64,000 bases of DNA from positions 62,001-126,000 of the forward strand of contig JBASFK010000002.1 of NCBI GenBank assembly GCA_049652985.1, in the 5' to 3' direction. Position 1 is the stretch's first letter. Each line of letters starts with the position of its first letter. Shown piece by piece: positions 41,894 to 50,351 of the stretch. Below the pieces are notes generated by a model, which was not told the DNA's origin, ran no database searches, and saw only the letters and a program-made list of their open reading frames with translations. The translations under genes were made by a program, and so were the position numbers. This DNA is from UBA7657 sp049652985 (lineage in GTDB: Bacteria > Pseudomonadota > Alphaproteobacteria > Micavibrionales > Micavibrionaceae).

Positions 41894-42838
41894 TTATTCA
41901 ACAACAATAATCGATTCTTTGCGGCCCGTCGAAGATACTCTTGCGAGGAGGCTGTCGGCCTGTTCCACGCTTGCCACGGGGCCCAGCCGTACGCGGTAGA
42001 ACTGGCGGCCATTAACCAGGACCGGGCGAACCTGCGCCGGGCCGATGCTACGCAAGCTCTGCGCGAGTTGCATGGCGTTTTCCTGGTTCGTGAACGACCC
42101 GGCCTGCACGAAAATATTAGTCGGCGTAACCGGGTATTGTTCAAGCACGGGATCGGGGAAGAACTGGCCATCCTTGATATGGCCGGGGACATCGGGGCCA
42201 ACCGTGGCCTGTCCCGGCGTATAGGAGATAGGCTGGTAACCTGCTGTCTGGACCGGCGCCGGGGCGGTTAGGGGCGCGGCCTCCCTGCCCTCGTTGATCG
42301 CGACTTCAACGCCGCTTGTGTCGTGGCCCTGGCGCGCAGCCATGGCGAGTGCCTTGCTTTCATCGGCTAAGAGGTCGAGCCGTACTTTGGCCGTGCCGTT
42401 GCCCTTGAAATCCAGAAGCTCAGCTGCGCGCTGAGATACGTCGATCACGCGCCCGCGTTTGAATGGGCCACGGTCGTTGATGCGCACAACCAGTGAGCGG
42501 CCGTTCTCAAGATTGGTGACGCGGACAAGTGAGGGCATCTGCAGTGTGCGGTGTGCGGCGGTCAGTTCATTACGATCAAAGCGCTCGCCGTTCGCGGTGT
42601 GCTTGCCGTGGAAGCCGGGACCATACCAGGATGCAATGCCGGTTTCGGTGTAGCTGTAAGTTTCCTGTGGGGTGTAGGTTTTTCCCTCGACCTTGTAGGG
42701 ATTGCCGACTTTGAAATTGCCCTGTTGCTGCGCGCGCGGGAAGGTTTTCTTAGCGACGTGACTGGCAAGCTCGGCCTCGGCGCAGGAGGCCAGCATCAGG
42801 AGGCAGGCCAGAAGCGCGGACAAAAAACCGGGTTTCAT
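41894..42838 (-). CDS. rlpA: Septal-ring lytic transglycosylase RlpA lipoprotein
   Basis: The 314-residue precursor has a lipobox LASC with lipidated Cys19. A double-psi beta-barrel domain follows (GIASWYGPGFHGKHTANGER, AHRTLQMPSLVRVTNL, VRINDRGPF, IDVSQRAAELL). A Pro/Ala-rich linker leads to a C-terminal SPOR domain (FVQAGSFTNQENAMQLAQSL) that binds denuded glycan at the septum. It is coupled by ATGA to mltB upstream, a second peptidoglycan lyase. Confidence 0.95.
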   Translation of the reverse strand: MKPGFLSALLACLLMLASCAEAELASHVAKKTFPRAQQQGNFKVGNPYKVEGKTYTPQETYSYTETGIASWYGPGFHGKHTANGERFDRNELTAAHRTLQMPSLVRVTNLENGRSLVVRINDRGPFKRGRVIDVSQRAAELLDFKGNGTAKVRLDLLADESKALAMAARQGHDTSGVEVAINEGREAAPLTAPAPVQTAGYQPISYTPGQATVGPDVPGHIKDGQFFPDPVLEQYPVTPTNIFVQAGSFTNQENAMQLAQSLRSIGPAQVRPVLVNGRQFYRVRLGPVASVEQADSLLARVSSTGRKESIIVVE

Positions 42839-43806
42839 TGGGCTATCCGGTCAGCGAGGAGGCCCACGGATGTGGCGAAATACAGAGATTTATTCCATCT
42901 CATGAGGACGCGGTAATTATCGTAGATCAGGAAAGCCGGACCGCTCGGGCCATCGGGTAGGACGATGGCCGCTTTGGTGCGTTCCGTCACGGGCAAGGGC
43001 TGACCGCTGGCGAGGAACACGCCCATTTCCTTCCACTCGCTGACGAATCTCGTGTTGTCCAAGCCGGTGAAACTCTCGGGGATGCTGTTGGGCAGCGAAA
43101 TTTCCCTGCCCCATTTCTGGTCGGGGCGCCAGCCGCTTTCGTTCAGGTAGCGCGCGGTGGAGGAAAATACGTCGGGCAGACTCTTCCAGATGTCGCGCTT
43201 GCCGTCGCCGTCGCCATCGGCGGAATAAGAAAGGAAGCTGGAGGGCATGAACTGGTTCTGGCCCATCGCACCCGCCCATGAGCCGCGCATGTCGGCGATG
43301 CTGATGTGCCCCTCGTCCAGGATTCTAAGCGCATTGACCAGTTCGCCTTTGAAGTAGCCGCTGCGGCGGCCGTCATAGGCCAATGTGACAAGTGCGGGGA
43401 TGACGTGGAAATTGCCGGTATTCTCGCCGTAACTGGTTTCGATACCCCACAGGGCAATTATATAGGGCGCGGGAACGCCGTACTTTTCGGCGATGCCGTC
43501 CAGAAGCTGGCGGTTTCTATTGTACAGCTCCTTGCCCTTTTTGACACGGTCGGGGGTGACAACATTCTGTCTGTAGTCGGCGAAAGTGATGGTCGATTCA
43601 GGCTGTTTGCGGTCTAGGCGAAGAACCTGTTCGATAGGCTGGACACCGGAAAGCGCCTGCTCCACGGTCTGCACAGAAATGCCCTTGTCGACCGCCTCCT
43701 GTGCGAAATCTCTCAACCATGTGTCGAAATCGTCATCCGCGAAAGCCGGCACAGGTGAAAAAAGCAGGATGCCGGTAATCAGAAGGGCCAGTCTTTTCAT
43801 GGTCAT
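42835..43806 (-). CDS. mltB: Membrane-bound/periplasmic lytic murein transglycosylase B
   Basis: The 323-residue precursor has a signal peptide (cleavage near AFA-DD, about residue 23) without a lipobox. An SLT/MltB catalytic domain follows: YGVPAPYIIALWGIETSYGENTG with catalytic Glu123, VTLAYDGRRSGYFK, and GSWAGAMGQNQFMPSSF. It cleaves peptidoglycan glycan strands to anhydro-muropeptides. AGG lies eight bases before the ATG at 43806; a second ATG two codons on is possible. It heads the operon through tatD. Confidence 0.94.
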   Translation of the reverse strand: MTMKRLALLITGILLFSPVPAFADDDFDTWLRDFAQEAVDKGISVQTVEQALSGVQPIEQVLRLDRKQPESTITFADYRQNVVTPDRVKKGKELYNRNRQLLDGIAEKYGVPAPYIIALWGIETSYGENTGNFHVIPALVTLAYDGRRSGYFKGELVNALRILDEGHISIADMRGSWAGAMGQNQFMPSSFLSYSADGDGDGKRDIWKSLPDVFSSTARYLNESGWRPDQKWGREISLPNSIPESFTGLDNTRFVSEWKEMGVFLASGQPLPVTERTKAAIVLPDGPSGPAFLIYDNYRVLMRWNKSLYFATSVGLLADRIAQ

Positions 43807-43892
43807 AAGAATCGCCTTGCGTTAACGGGACTAGACAGACATACAAAAAAATCGCTAAGAAATGAAGCTCTTATTATATCATATACCCGTTT

Positions 43893-43982
43893 GGAAGAGT
43901 GGCAGAGCGGTTGATTGCACCGGTCTTGAAAACCGGCGGCCCTTCACGGGGCCCGTGAGTTCGAATCTCACCTCTTCCGCCA
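43893..43982 (+). tRNA. tRNA-Ser (anticodon UGA)
   Basis: A 90-nt cloverleaf is readable. The acceptor stem is GGAAGAG (43893) with CTCTTCC (43972-43978), then discriminator G and encoded CCA (43980-43982). The anticodon stem is CCGGT/ACCGG with loop CTTGAAA, giving anticodon TGA at 43927-43929. A long class II variable arm (about GGCCCTTCACGGGGCC region) and a T-loop GTTCGAATC follow. The long arm and UGA anticodon mean it decodes UCA serine codons. It stands alone between divergent mltB and convergent pit. Confidence 0.98.
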
Positions 43983-44022
43983 ACGGCCTGCTATATATAC
44001 CCCGCCCACAAAATTATGGTAA

Positions 44023-45036
44023 TCAGGGCGTTGCTTCGGGAAAGAGGAATTTTCCAATCAGCATGAATGTGGCTGCGAAGGCGAATGTCAGCGGGATTGT
44101 CAGGACCCAGGCCCAGAGAATATTGCCGACAATACCCCAGCGCACGGCTGAAAAGCGGCGGGTTGCCCCCACTCCCAGGATGGACGAGGAAATAACCTGG
44201 GTGGTGCTGACGGGTATGCCCCAGTGCGATGCCCCGGCGATGATGATGGAAGCTGTGGTTTCAGCGGCAAACCCGTGAACGGGCTGAAGCTTGATCATTT
44301 TAGAGCCGAGCGTGCGGATGATGCGCCAGCCGCCCATCATGGTGCCGAGGCCCATGGCGATGGCGCAGGTGAGGATAACCCATAGCGGCACGGTGAAATG
44401 TTTTTCCGGAAATGCCAGCACAAGTGCGAGGGCAATGATACCCATGGATTTCTGTGCGTCATTACGGCCGTGGTTCAGAGCCATGAATCCTGCCGAGAGG
44501 ATCTGCAGCTTGCCGAATATCCTGTTAATTTTCCCGGGATTCATGCGGTAGACGATCCATGTCAAAATCGTCATCAGGATAAATCCGATAAATAATCCCA
44601 TCAGTGGCGATGCCACCATCGGGATCAGGACCTTTTTATAAACGGCTGGCCAGATGATGCTGTGACCGCTCATGGTCGAAGCGAAGGTCGCGCCCATGAG
44701 GGAGCCGATGATGGCGTGCGACGAGCTTGTCGGCAGGCCCTTGTACCAGGTGATCAGGTTCCACACGATTGCGGCAATAACTGTGCATAAGACGGTTTGC
44801 AGGGAAATCACATTCGCATCCACCAGCCCCTTTCCTATGGTCGCCGCGACCTCGGTGCCTAGAAGCGCGCCGATGAAGTTGAGGACGCCGCCGTAAATGA
44901 CGGCAGTTGTGGGACGCATCACGCGCGTCGAGACAACGGTAGCGATGGCGTTGGCAGCGTCGTGAAAGCCGTTGATGAAATCAAACACCAGCGTGAGAAG
45001 GATAACCGCGCCGAGAAGAAGGATTGTTGGTTCCAT
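44023..45036 (-). CDS. pit: Low-affinity inorganic phosphate transporter (PiT family)
   Basis: The 337-residue inner-membrane carrier shows both PiT signatures: GFHDAANAIATVVSTR near the N-terminus and the C-terminal-half GVNDAQK-equivalent (ALNHGRNDAQKSMG), with about ten membrane helices. It imports phosphate, often as a metal-phosphate complex, driven by the proton gradient. The ATG at 45036 is chosen; a GTG immediately before it would add one residue. It is 8 bp after the DUF47 gene, the usual partner pairing. Confidence 0.95.
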   Translation of the reverse strand: MEPTILLLGAVILLTLVFDFINGFHDAANAIATVVSTRVMRPTTAVIYGGVLNFIGALLGTEVAATIGKGLVDANVISLQTVLCTVIAAIVWNLITWYKGLPTSSSHAIIGSLMGATFASTMSGHSIIWPAVYKKVLIPMVASPLMGLFIGFILMTILTWIVYRMNPGKINRIFGKLQILSAGFMALNHGRNDAQKSMGIIALALVLAFPEKHFTVPLWVILTCAIAMGLGTMMGGWRIIRTLGSKMIKLQPVHGFAAETTASIIIAGASHWGIPVSTTQVISSSILGVGATRRFSAVRWGIVGNILWAWVLTIPLTFAFAATFMLIGKFLFPEATP

Positions 45037-45044
45037 CACACTGC

Positions 45045-45692
45045 TTAACTGTGTTTAAGGACGATCTGCAGTGCCACGGCGCCCGCGTTGCGGTAGCGGT
45101 CGATGACCTTCTCCAGCATGTCATAGAGATCTTTGAGCAGGATTAGTTGTTTGATGTCCGTTTCATCACGGAAAAGTTCGGCCAGCAATTCGTTCAGCGC
45201 CATATCGCCTTCGTTCTCGAGATCGTGAAGGATATTCACCTTGGCGACGATGCGGTCGTTGTTATGCCCCCGCACAAGCTCATATACCATTTCTTGCATG
45301 GCCTGGGCTTCCTGAACGATCAATCCCATCTGGCGGTCGAAGCGCGCGCTTTTACCGTTCACCAGACCGTGCATGTCCAGGCGGTCGGCAATTTTCTTGA
45401 TCGTCTTGATGATTTTGTAAAGGCTGTGCGAAAAATCCTGGATGTCTTCACGGTCGAAAGGCGTGATAAAGGTTGCGCAAAGCTCGCGGGTAATTTCGGA
45501 ACTTAGAGCCTTAGACCTGACCCGGCTTTCATTAATAGCCGCAAGCTCGACCGCTCTCTGGTTTTTATCACTGGATTTTACAAAGGTATCGAGGTGAAGA
45601 GCGCATTTAAGGGCCTCGCCTGCAAGATCCCCAATTAAACGGAAAAATTTGTCTTCGCGCGGCAGTAATCTCGCAACGGCTTCTTTAAACAT
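45045..45692 (-). CDS. PhoU-like DUF47 protein, partner of pit
   Basis: This 215-residue all-helical protein belongs to the DUF47 (TIGR00153) family. It has KEAVARLLPREDKFFRLI at the N-terminus, TPFDREDIQDFSHSLYKI with the conserved DRED, and a C-terminal heptad-rich part (EKVIDRYRNAGAVALQIV). Family members probably control PiT transport, as PhoU does for Pst. The ATG at 45692 has AGGA six bases upstream and matches the family start; the frame is open further upstream. It is transcribed first in the DUF47-pit pair. Confidence 0.93.
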   Translation of the reverse strand: MFKEAVARLLPREDKFFRLIGDLAGEALKCALHLDTFVKSSDKNQRAVELAAINESRVRSKALSSEITRELCATFITPFDREDIQDFSHSLYKIIKTIKKIADRLDMHGLVNGKSARFDRQMGLIVQEAQAMQEMVYELVRGHNNDRIVAKVNILHDLENEGDMALNELLAELFRDETDIKQLILLKDLYDMLEKVIDRYRNAGAVALQIVLKHS

Positions 45693-45770
45693 TTTATCCT
45701 CGATTTTACGCCCTTTATCTATACTGCGGCGCAATATCCGTCCACAGGATTTTTATGATAAAATGAAGTT

Positions 45771-46409
45771 ATGAACCGTCAGGTCTTTCTCGCCCTCGAA
45801 TTCACGCTTTTATGCGTTGTTTTGCCTACGATTATCATCATTTTCAAGCTTGCGCCTTATATGCTTCTTTTCCTGTGGGCGGCATGGGCGGCGTGCTGGT
45901 CGATTTATCGCCATTATCATTTTGCCGAGTTGAAAACCCTCTGGAGATGGAAAGCGGTGACTTGGGAAAACATGAAGCCGATCCTGGCAAGGTGGGTGAT
46001 CTGCAGCCTGCTGATGCTCGCCTTCACCTATTATTACGATCCTGAAAAATTGTTTTATATCGTCAAGGAGAAGCCGCAGCTTCTGCTGTTTCTCCTGTTT
46101 TTCTATCCTATATTTTCAGCGTTGCCGCAGGAGTTTATTTTCTGCAGCTTCTTCTTCCAGCGCTACAGGCCGTTTTTTAAAACCAGGAACGCCCGCGTGC
46201 TGGGCAGCGCAGTCGTGTTCGCCTATGCGCACGTGCTGTTTATTAACCCGGTTGCGCCAGTGCTGAGTTTTATTGCCGGGCTGATTTTCGCCAGCACATT
46301 TGCCAAAACGAAATCTCTTGCGCTGGTGACAATTGAGCATTCGCTCTATGGGCTTGTGCTTTTTACTGTGGGGCTTGGCTGGTATTTCTGGGGTGGTGCG
46401 TTAATTTAG
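45771..46409 (+). CDS. CPBP-family intramembrane protein (putative protease)
   Basis: The 212-residue protein has about seven membrane helices. The CPBP/Rce1 domain occupies residues about 105-205. The usual glutamate pair is replaced by Gln120-Glu121 in LPQEFIFCSFFFQ. The other conserved sites are His154 in AYAHVLFINP and His190 in IEHSLYG. With one glutamate and both histidines kept, it could still be active. It is divergent from the DUF47 gene over 78 bp, and its 3' end overlaps nhaD by 9 bp. Confidence 0.82.
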   Translation: MNRQVFLALEFTLLCVVLPTIIIIFKLAPYMLLFLWAAWAACWSIYRHYHFAELKTLWRWKAVTWENMKPILARWVICSLLMLAFTYYYDPEKLFYIVKEKPQLLLFLLFFYPIFSALPQEFIFCSFFFQRYRPFFKTRNARVLGSAVVFAYAHVLFINPVAPVLSFIAGLIFASTFAKTKSLALVTIEHSLYGLVLFTVGLGWYFWGGALI

Positions 46410-47654
46410 CGCATAGTGCGCGCCTATCGCGGCGGCATATCCCAGCAGCAGTACCGGGAACCATTTCAGGTGGGACATAAAGGTATAATGGCCGCGGGCG
46501 ACACCCATCAGCCCGACCCCGGCGGCGGAGCCGATGGATAGCAGGCTGCCGCCTACTCCCGTTGTGAGTGTGATCAGAAGCCACTGGAAATGATCCATCT
46601 GTGGCTCCATCTGCAGAACGCCGTAAAGCAGCGGGATGTTGCCGAGCACAGATGAAATCAGGCCGATGGCGATATTTGTCGGGCCGGGGCCGTAGCCCTC
46701 ATAGAATGAGGTCGAAAGTATATTCAGGTAGCCGAGGAATGCGAGGCCGCCGATGCTGAAGATCACGCCGAAGAAGAAAAGAAGCGTGTCCCACTCTGCC
46801 GCAGAGATATGCTTGAAAATATCGAATGTCTCCTCGTTCCTGCGCTTGATGAACCATGAGAAGATCATGAGCAGCGCGAGGCCGGTCATCATACCCATGA
46901 AAGGCGGGATATGAAAGAAATTCTCGAAGCCCACGGCCATCGCAATTGTAAGGATTCCAAGCGCCATGATGCGCCGAGCGCCTTTTTTCAATTGTAGGTC
47001 ATCCTGAAGCGCGGGAGGCTGCGCTTTCGGAATGAAGAAAGACATTATAAAGGCCGGCACGAGGAAGTTGACGACGGAGGGAATAAAAAGCGTGAAGAAT
47101 TCAAAAAATTCGACGTGGCCGGATTGCCAGACCATGAGCGTTGTAATGTCGCCAAAGGGGCTAAAGGTGCCACCCGCATTAGCGGCGTTGACAATATTAA
47201 CGCAGCCTATCACGATAAAGGCCACGTTCCCTGCCCCGGCGGCGACAACTACCGTGCCTAATATAAGTGCCGTGGTGAGGTTGTCGGCGATGGGTGAAAG
47301 AAAGAATGCGATGACGCCCGTTGCCCAGAAAAGCTGGCGGTAATTGAGGCCCGCTTTTACGAGTTTTGAGCGAACAACGGCAAAGGTGTTGCGGTGTTCG
47401 AGCGCACTTATATAAGTCATAGCCACGAGCAGAAACAGGAACAGCGCAGCGAATTCCGAAAGCGCGCCGAAGATCGCGTCATGAATCTGGTCGTGCGTGA
47501 AATTCAGCGTGGTCGCATTGGCTGCGATAATGATCCAGATAAGGCAAGCGCCAATGATGGCCGGCTTGGACTTGTGCATATGCAGCGTTTCTTCAAGGAG
47601 AATAAATATATAGGTGATAACAAAAACGACGAGGCAGAGAATTCCGGGCGTCAT
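46401..47654 (-). CDS. nhaD: NhaD-type Na+/H+ antiporter
   Basis: The 417-residue protein has 11-12 membrane helices and the ion-transporter (IT) superfamily layout. FFLSPIADNLTTALILGTVV and GGTFSPFGDITTLMVW carry the paired conserved acidic residues of NhaD antiporters, with GSAAGVGLMG near the end. It should expel Na+ or Li+ in exchange for protons. Its ATG overlaps the mntR stop (TAATG), so its expression depends on the mntR transcript. Confidence 0.93.
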   Translation of the reverse strand: MTPGILCLVVFVITYIFILLEETLHMHKSKPAIIGACLIWIIIAANATTLNFTHDQIHDAIFGALSEFAALFLFLLVAMTYISALEHRNTFAVVRSKLVKAGLNYRQLFWATGVIAFFLSPIADNLTTALILGTVVVAAGAGNVAFIVIGCVNIVNAANAGGTFSPFGDITTLMVWQSGHVEFFEFFTLFIPSVVNFLVPAFIMSFFIPKAQPPALQDDLQLKKGARRIMALGILTIAMAVGFENFFHIPPFMGMMTGLALLMIFSWFIKRRNEETFDIFKHISAAEWDTLLFFFGVIFSIGGLAFLGYLNILSTSFYEGYGPGPTNIAIGLISSVLGNIPLLYGVLQMEPQMDHFQWLLITLTTGVGGSLLSIGSAAGVGLMGVARGHYTFMSHLKWFPVLLLGYAAAIGAHYALN

Positions 47655-48106
47655 TATTGCCTGCCCTTTTTATCTATGAATTTCTGAAAGGCGCGCAAGG
47701 TTTCATGGCTGACATGGTGTTCGACGCCCTCAGCATCCATCTCAGCGGTTTTTTCGCTTACGCCCAGAGAGCGCAGGAATTCATAGACGACGATATGGCG
47801 CTGTTTGCAGGCCTGCGCGAGGTCCTTGCCTTTTTTGGTGAGGAAAAGCGAGCGGTAAGGTTGCGCGTTTACTAGCCCCTCTTTCTTGAGGCGCATGATG
47901 ACCTTGTTGACCGTGGCGTGAGAAATACCAAAGCGTTCGGACAAATCAACCACGCGGGCCTCGCCCTGTGCATCGATCAGGTCGGCGATCAATTCAACGT
48001 AATCTTCGGCAGTTTCGCTTTGGTGCGCTTCGCGCACGCGCGCGAACCATTGCGCCTGTTTCTTGGGGTCTGCGAGGTCGGGAGATGCGGTCTTAGGGCG
48101 TGCCAT
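47654..48106 (-). CDS. mntR: Manganese-responsive regulator MntR (DtxR family)
   Basis: The 150-residue repressor has an N-terminal extension, then a winged-helix DNA-binding domain (about residues 34-98). Recognition-helix region: VVDLSERFGISHATVNKVIMRL. A dimerisation/metal domain follows with AEGVEHHVSHETL, carrying Glu/His ligands. Metal-ligand Asp/Glu near the N-terminal helix (ETAEDYVELI) matches the MntR pattern. It is divergent from mntH, its standard target, and overlaps nhaD by one base. Confidence 0.92.
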   Translation of the reverse strand: MARPKTASPDLADPKKQAQWFARVREAHQSETAEDYVELIADLIDAQGEARVVDLSERFGISHATVNKVIMRLKKEGLVNAQPYRSLFLTKKGKDLAQACKQRHIVVYEFLRSLGVSEKTAEMDAEGVEHHVSHETLRAFQKFIDKKGRQ

Positions 48107-48152
48107 GCATTTGCATCATGAAAGAGTTGCTGCCTCTTGTCAAATTTGTTGC

Positions 48153-48178
48153 CTATGCTACAATTAGTATACTATGCT
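48153..48178. promoter_or_regulatory. Candidate MntR operator in the mntR-mntH gap
   Basis: Within the 81-bp divergent gap, CTATGCT occurs twice in the same orientation (48153-48159 and 48172-48178; 19 bp start to start). A perfect 10-bp palindrome TAGTATACTA (48165-48174) lies across the second copy. The second copy is 9 bp before the mntH ATG, a position where bound repressor would block transcription or initiation. No metal-box identity can be proven from sequence alone. Confidence 0.45.
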
Positions 48179-48187
48179 TAAATTAAT

Positions 48188-49510
48188 ATGAGTTTAACTA
48201 TGCAGAACAATGCCCCGGCCGTCAGCCTTGTCGAAGTCTACAGGACCATAAAGGTGCCTGAGGGCGCCGGATTCTGGCGGAAAATGTTGGCCTTTGCTGG
48301 GCCGGGATACCTCGTGGCTGTCGGTTATATGGACCCGGGCAACTGGGCGACCGACATCGCGGGCGGTTCAGCGTTCGGCTATACACTGCTCTCGGTTATT
48401 CTTATTTCCAATTTTATGGCGATACTGCTCCAGGCGCTCAGTCTGCGACTTGGCATTGCGACGGGCCTTGATCTGGCGCAGGCCTGCAGGCGGCAATATT
48501 CGCGCCCTGTCAGTTTCGTTTTATGGGTGCTGTGTGAAATTGCGATCTGCGCCTGCGACCTCGCTGAAATTATCGGCACGGCGATCGCGCTTCAGCTTCT
48601 TTTCGGAATTCCGCTGATGCTCGGGATCGGTCTGACGGTGCTGGATACATTGTTGATCCTGTTCCTGCAATCGCGTGGATTTCGCTATCTTGAGGCGTTT
48701 ATCATCGCCCTGCTGGTAATTATCGCCGGATGTTTCGCTGTAGAAATGGCGCTGGCGCAGCCTGAAATCGGCCCGCTGCTCAAAGGCTATATCCCTAGCA
48801 CCGAAATCATCACCAACCCGGCCATGCTTTATATTGCCATTGGTATTCTGGGTGCAACGGTGATGCCGCATAATCTTTACCTGCATTCCGCCATCGTCAA
48901 AACACGCAGCTATGGCGAGGACACGAATTCCAAGCGCGAGGCCATTAAGTTTGGAACGATCGATTCAACTGTCGCGCTGATGTTTGCACTCCTCATTAAC
49001 TCCGCCATTCTCATCATGGCGGCGGCGACATTCCACACGAACGGCATGACAGAGGTCGCCGAGATCCAGGATGCGCACAAGCTTCTTACGCCCATGCTCG
49101 GCACCGCGATGGCGAGCACAGTATTCGCTCTGGCGCTCCTCGCTTCCGGCCAGAACTCGACCATTACCGCTACCCTTGCCGGGCAGATCGTGATGGAAGG
49201 ATTTCTAGAGCTCAGGTTGCCGCCCTGGGCGCGGCGGCTGCTGACACGTTCGATAGCCATTATTCCAGCTCTTATCGTCTGTTATCTCTACGGTACTGAA
49301 GGAACAGCGCAGCTGCTCGTTCTTTCGCAGGTTATCCTGAGCCTGCAGCTGCCTTTCGCAGTGATTCCCCTGGTCAGTTTCACCAGCAATAAAAGAATGA
49401 TGGGGAATTTCGCGACCGCGTGGCCGGTGGCGGTTCTGGCGTGGGTTGTGGCCGGGGTGATTGTATGCCTGAACCTCAAGCTGCTTTTCGATTTCTTTAC
49501 AGGGCTTTAG
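48188..49510 (+). CDS. mntH: Proton-coupled manganese transporter (NRAMP family)
   Basis: The 440-residue carrier has 11 membrane helices. The metal-site motifs are Asp49-Pro-Gly-Asn52 in GYMDPGNWATDIAGG (helix 1) and Met226-Pro-His-Asn229 in MPHNLYLHSAIV (helix 6), the signature of Mn/Fe-specific NRAMP. It imports Mn2+ with protons. It is divergent from mntR. The ATG at 48188 is used; a second in-frame ATG at 48200 is possible. No terminator is clear before the rplU promoter. Confidence 0.96.
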   Translation: MSLTMQNNAPAVSLVEVYRTIKVPEGAGFWRKMLAFAGPGYLVAVGYMDPGNWATDIAGGSAFGYTLLSVILISNFMAILLQALSLRLGIATGLDLAQACRRQYSRPVSFVLWVLCEIAICACDLAEIIGTAIALQLLFGIPLMLGIGLTVLDTLLILFLQSRGFRYLEAFIIALLVIIAGCFAVEMALAQPEIGPLLKGYIPSTEIITNPAMLYIAIGILGATVMPHNLYLHSAIVKTRSYGEDTNSKREAIKFGTIDSTVALMFALLINSAILIMAAATFHTNGMTEVAEIQDAHKLLTPMLGTAMASTVFALALLASGQNSTITATLAGQIVMEGFLELRLPPWARRLLTRSIAIIPALIVCYLYGTEGTAQLLVLSQVILSLQLPFAVIPLVSFTSNKRMMGNFATAWPVAVLAWVVAGVIVCLNLKLLFDFFTGL

Positions 49511-49547
49511 CGGTTTTGGGCGTCGTGGAGCGCAAAAAGCATATTTC

Positions 49548-49575
49548 TTGACAGCCCTAGAGACTCGTGTATATT
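49548..49575 (+). promoter_or_regulatory. Strong sigma70-type promoter of rplU-rpmA
   Basis: A perfect -35 TTGACA (49548-49553) and a TATATT -10 (49570-49575) are separated by 16 bp. Transcription would start near 49582, leaving a leader of about 80 nt before rplU. This is the clearest housekeeping promoter in the window, as expected for ribosomal-protein genes. Confidence 0.75.
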
Positions 49576-49606
49576 CCCCATCTTCATCAGTCACAAGCTG
49601 AAAGCG

Positions 49607-49624
49607 GAGGGTAGGTTGGCCCTC
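49607..49624 (+). ncRNA. Small hairpin in the rplU 5' leader
   Basis: GAGGG (49607-49611) pairs with CCCTC (49620-49624) around an 8-nt loop in the leader between the promoter and rplU. It is too short for a named riboswitch. It could be part of an autogenous L21 control element or only a stabilising stem. Confidence 0.3.
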
Positions 49625-49664
49625 TAATGTACTGATTTATATAGATAATAACAGGATAATGACA

Positions 49665-49979
49665 ATGTTTGCGATCATCCGTACGGGCGGAAAACAATAC
49701 AAGGTGCAGAAAGACGACACCATCAGAGTTGAAAAACTCGAGGGTAAGGCTGGCGATACGGTCAACCTGGGTGAAGTTCTGTTTCTCAGCGACGGCAAGA
49801 GCCCGAAACTGGGTGAGCCGACCATTAAGGGCGCATCCGTTACTGCCAAGCTTGTCGAACAGACACGCGGCGAGAAGATCATCATCTTCAAGAAGAAGCG
49901 CCGTCAGAATTACCGCCGTAAGAACGGCCACCGTCAGGACATTACTGTTCTGAAGATCACCGACATCAAAGCAGCATAA
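49665..49979 (+). CDS. rplU: 50S ribosomal protein L21
   Basis: The 104-residue protein binds 23S rRNA. Family features are MFAIIRTGGKQYKV at the start, VEKLEGKAGDTV, and the basic C-terminal IIIFKKKRRQNYRRKNGHRQ. The ATG at 49665 has AGGA eight bases upstream and gives the standard N-terminus; an ATG two codons earlier has the site too close. rplU-rpmA-obgE is the universal order. Confidence 0.98.
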   Translation: MFAIIRTGGKQYKVQKDDTIRVEKLEGKAGDTVNLGEVLFLSDGKSPKLGEPTIKGASVTAKLVEQTRGEKIIIFKKKRRQNYRRKNGHRQDITVLKITDIKAA

Positions 49980-50003
49980 ACACGGGACAGGCAGGAGAAA
50001 AAC

Positions 50004-50285
50004 ATGGCAACAAAAAAAGCAGGTGGCAGTTCCAAAAACGGACGCGATTCAGCTGGCCGACGCCTTGGCGTCAAGCGTTACAGCGGTGAGCTCGTTCTTG
50101 CCGGCAACATCATCGTGCGTCAGCGCGGCACCAAATTCGTTCCCGGCAAAAATGTCGGTATCGGTAAAGACCATACAATTTATGCCCTGCTCGAGGGCCA
50201 GGTGCTGTTCTCGCAGGGCCGCAACGGTCGCCCGCAAGTGAACATCGTTCCCGCGAATGACGCGGCGCTGGCAGCGGCCGAATAA
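50004..50285 (+). CDS. rpmA: 50S ribosomal protein L27
   Basis: The 93-residue protein sits near the peptidyl-transferase centre. It begins MATKKAGGSSKNGRDSAG and continues with RRLGVKRYSGE, NIIVRQRGTKFVPG and KDHTIYAL. There is no N-terminal extension needing processing. AGGAG lies before the ATG. A strong intrinsic terminator follows 23 bp after the stop. Confidence 0.98.
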   Translation: MATKKAGGSSKNGRDSAGRRLGVKRYSGELVLAGNIIVRQRGTKFVPGKNVGIGKDHTIYALLEGQVLFSQGRNGRPQVNIVPANDAALAAAE

Positions 50286-50308
50286 CCCTTAAAGGATAAC
50301 GAAATACA

Positions 50309-50337
50309 GGGGAAAGGCCGGCGCCTTTCCCCTTTTT
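50309..50337 (+). terminator. Intrinsic terminator after rpmA
   Basis: GGGGAAAGGC and GCCTTTCCCC form a 10-bp perfect stem with a 4-nt loop at 50309-50332, directly followed by five T (50333-50337). It lies between rpmA and obgE, whose ATG is 14 bp further on, so obgE depends on read-through or on its own promoter. Confidence 0.9.
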
Positions 50338-50351
50338 AATTGGGCAAAACG

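Noticed and set aside
49511..49540. Weak TTTTG...CAAAA stem after mntH as terminator
   Set aside because: The stem is interrupted and lacks a T-run.
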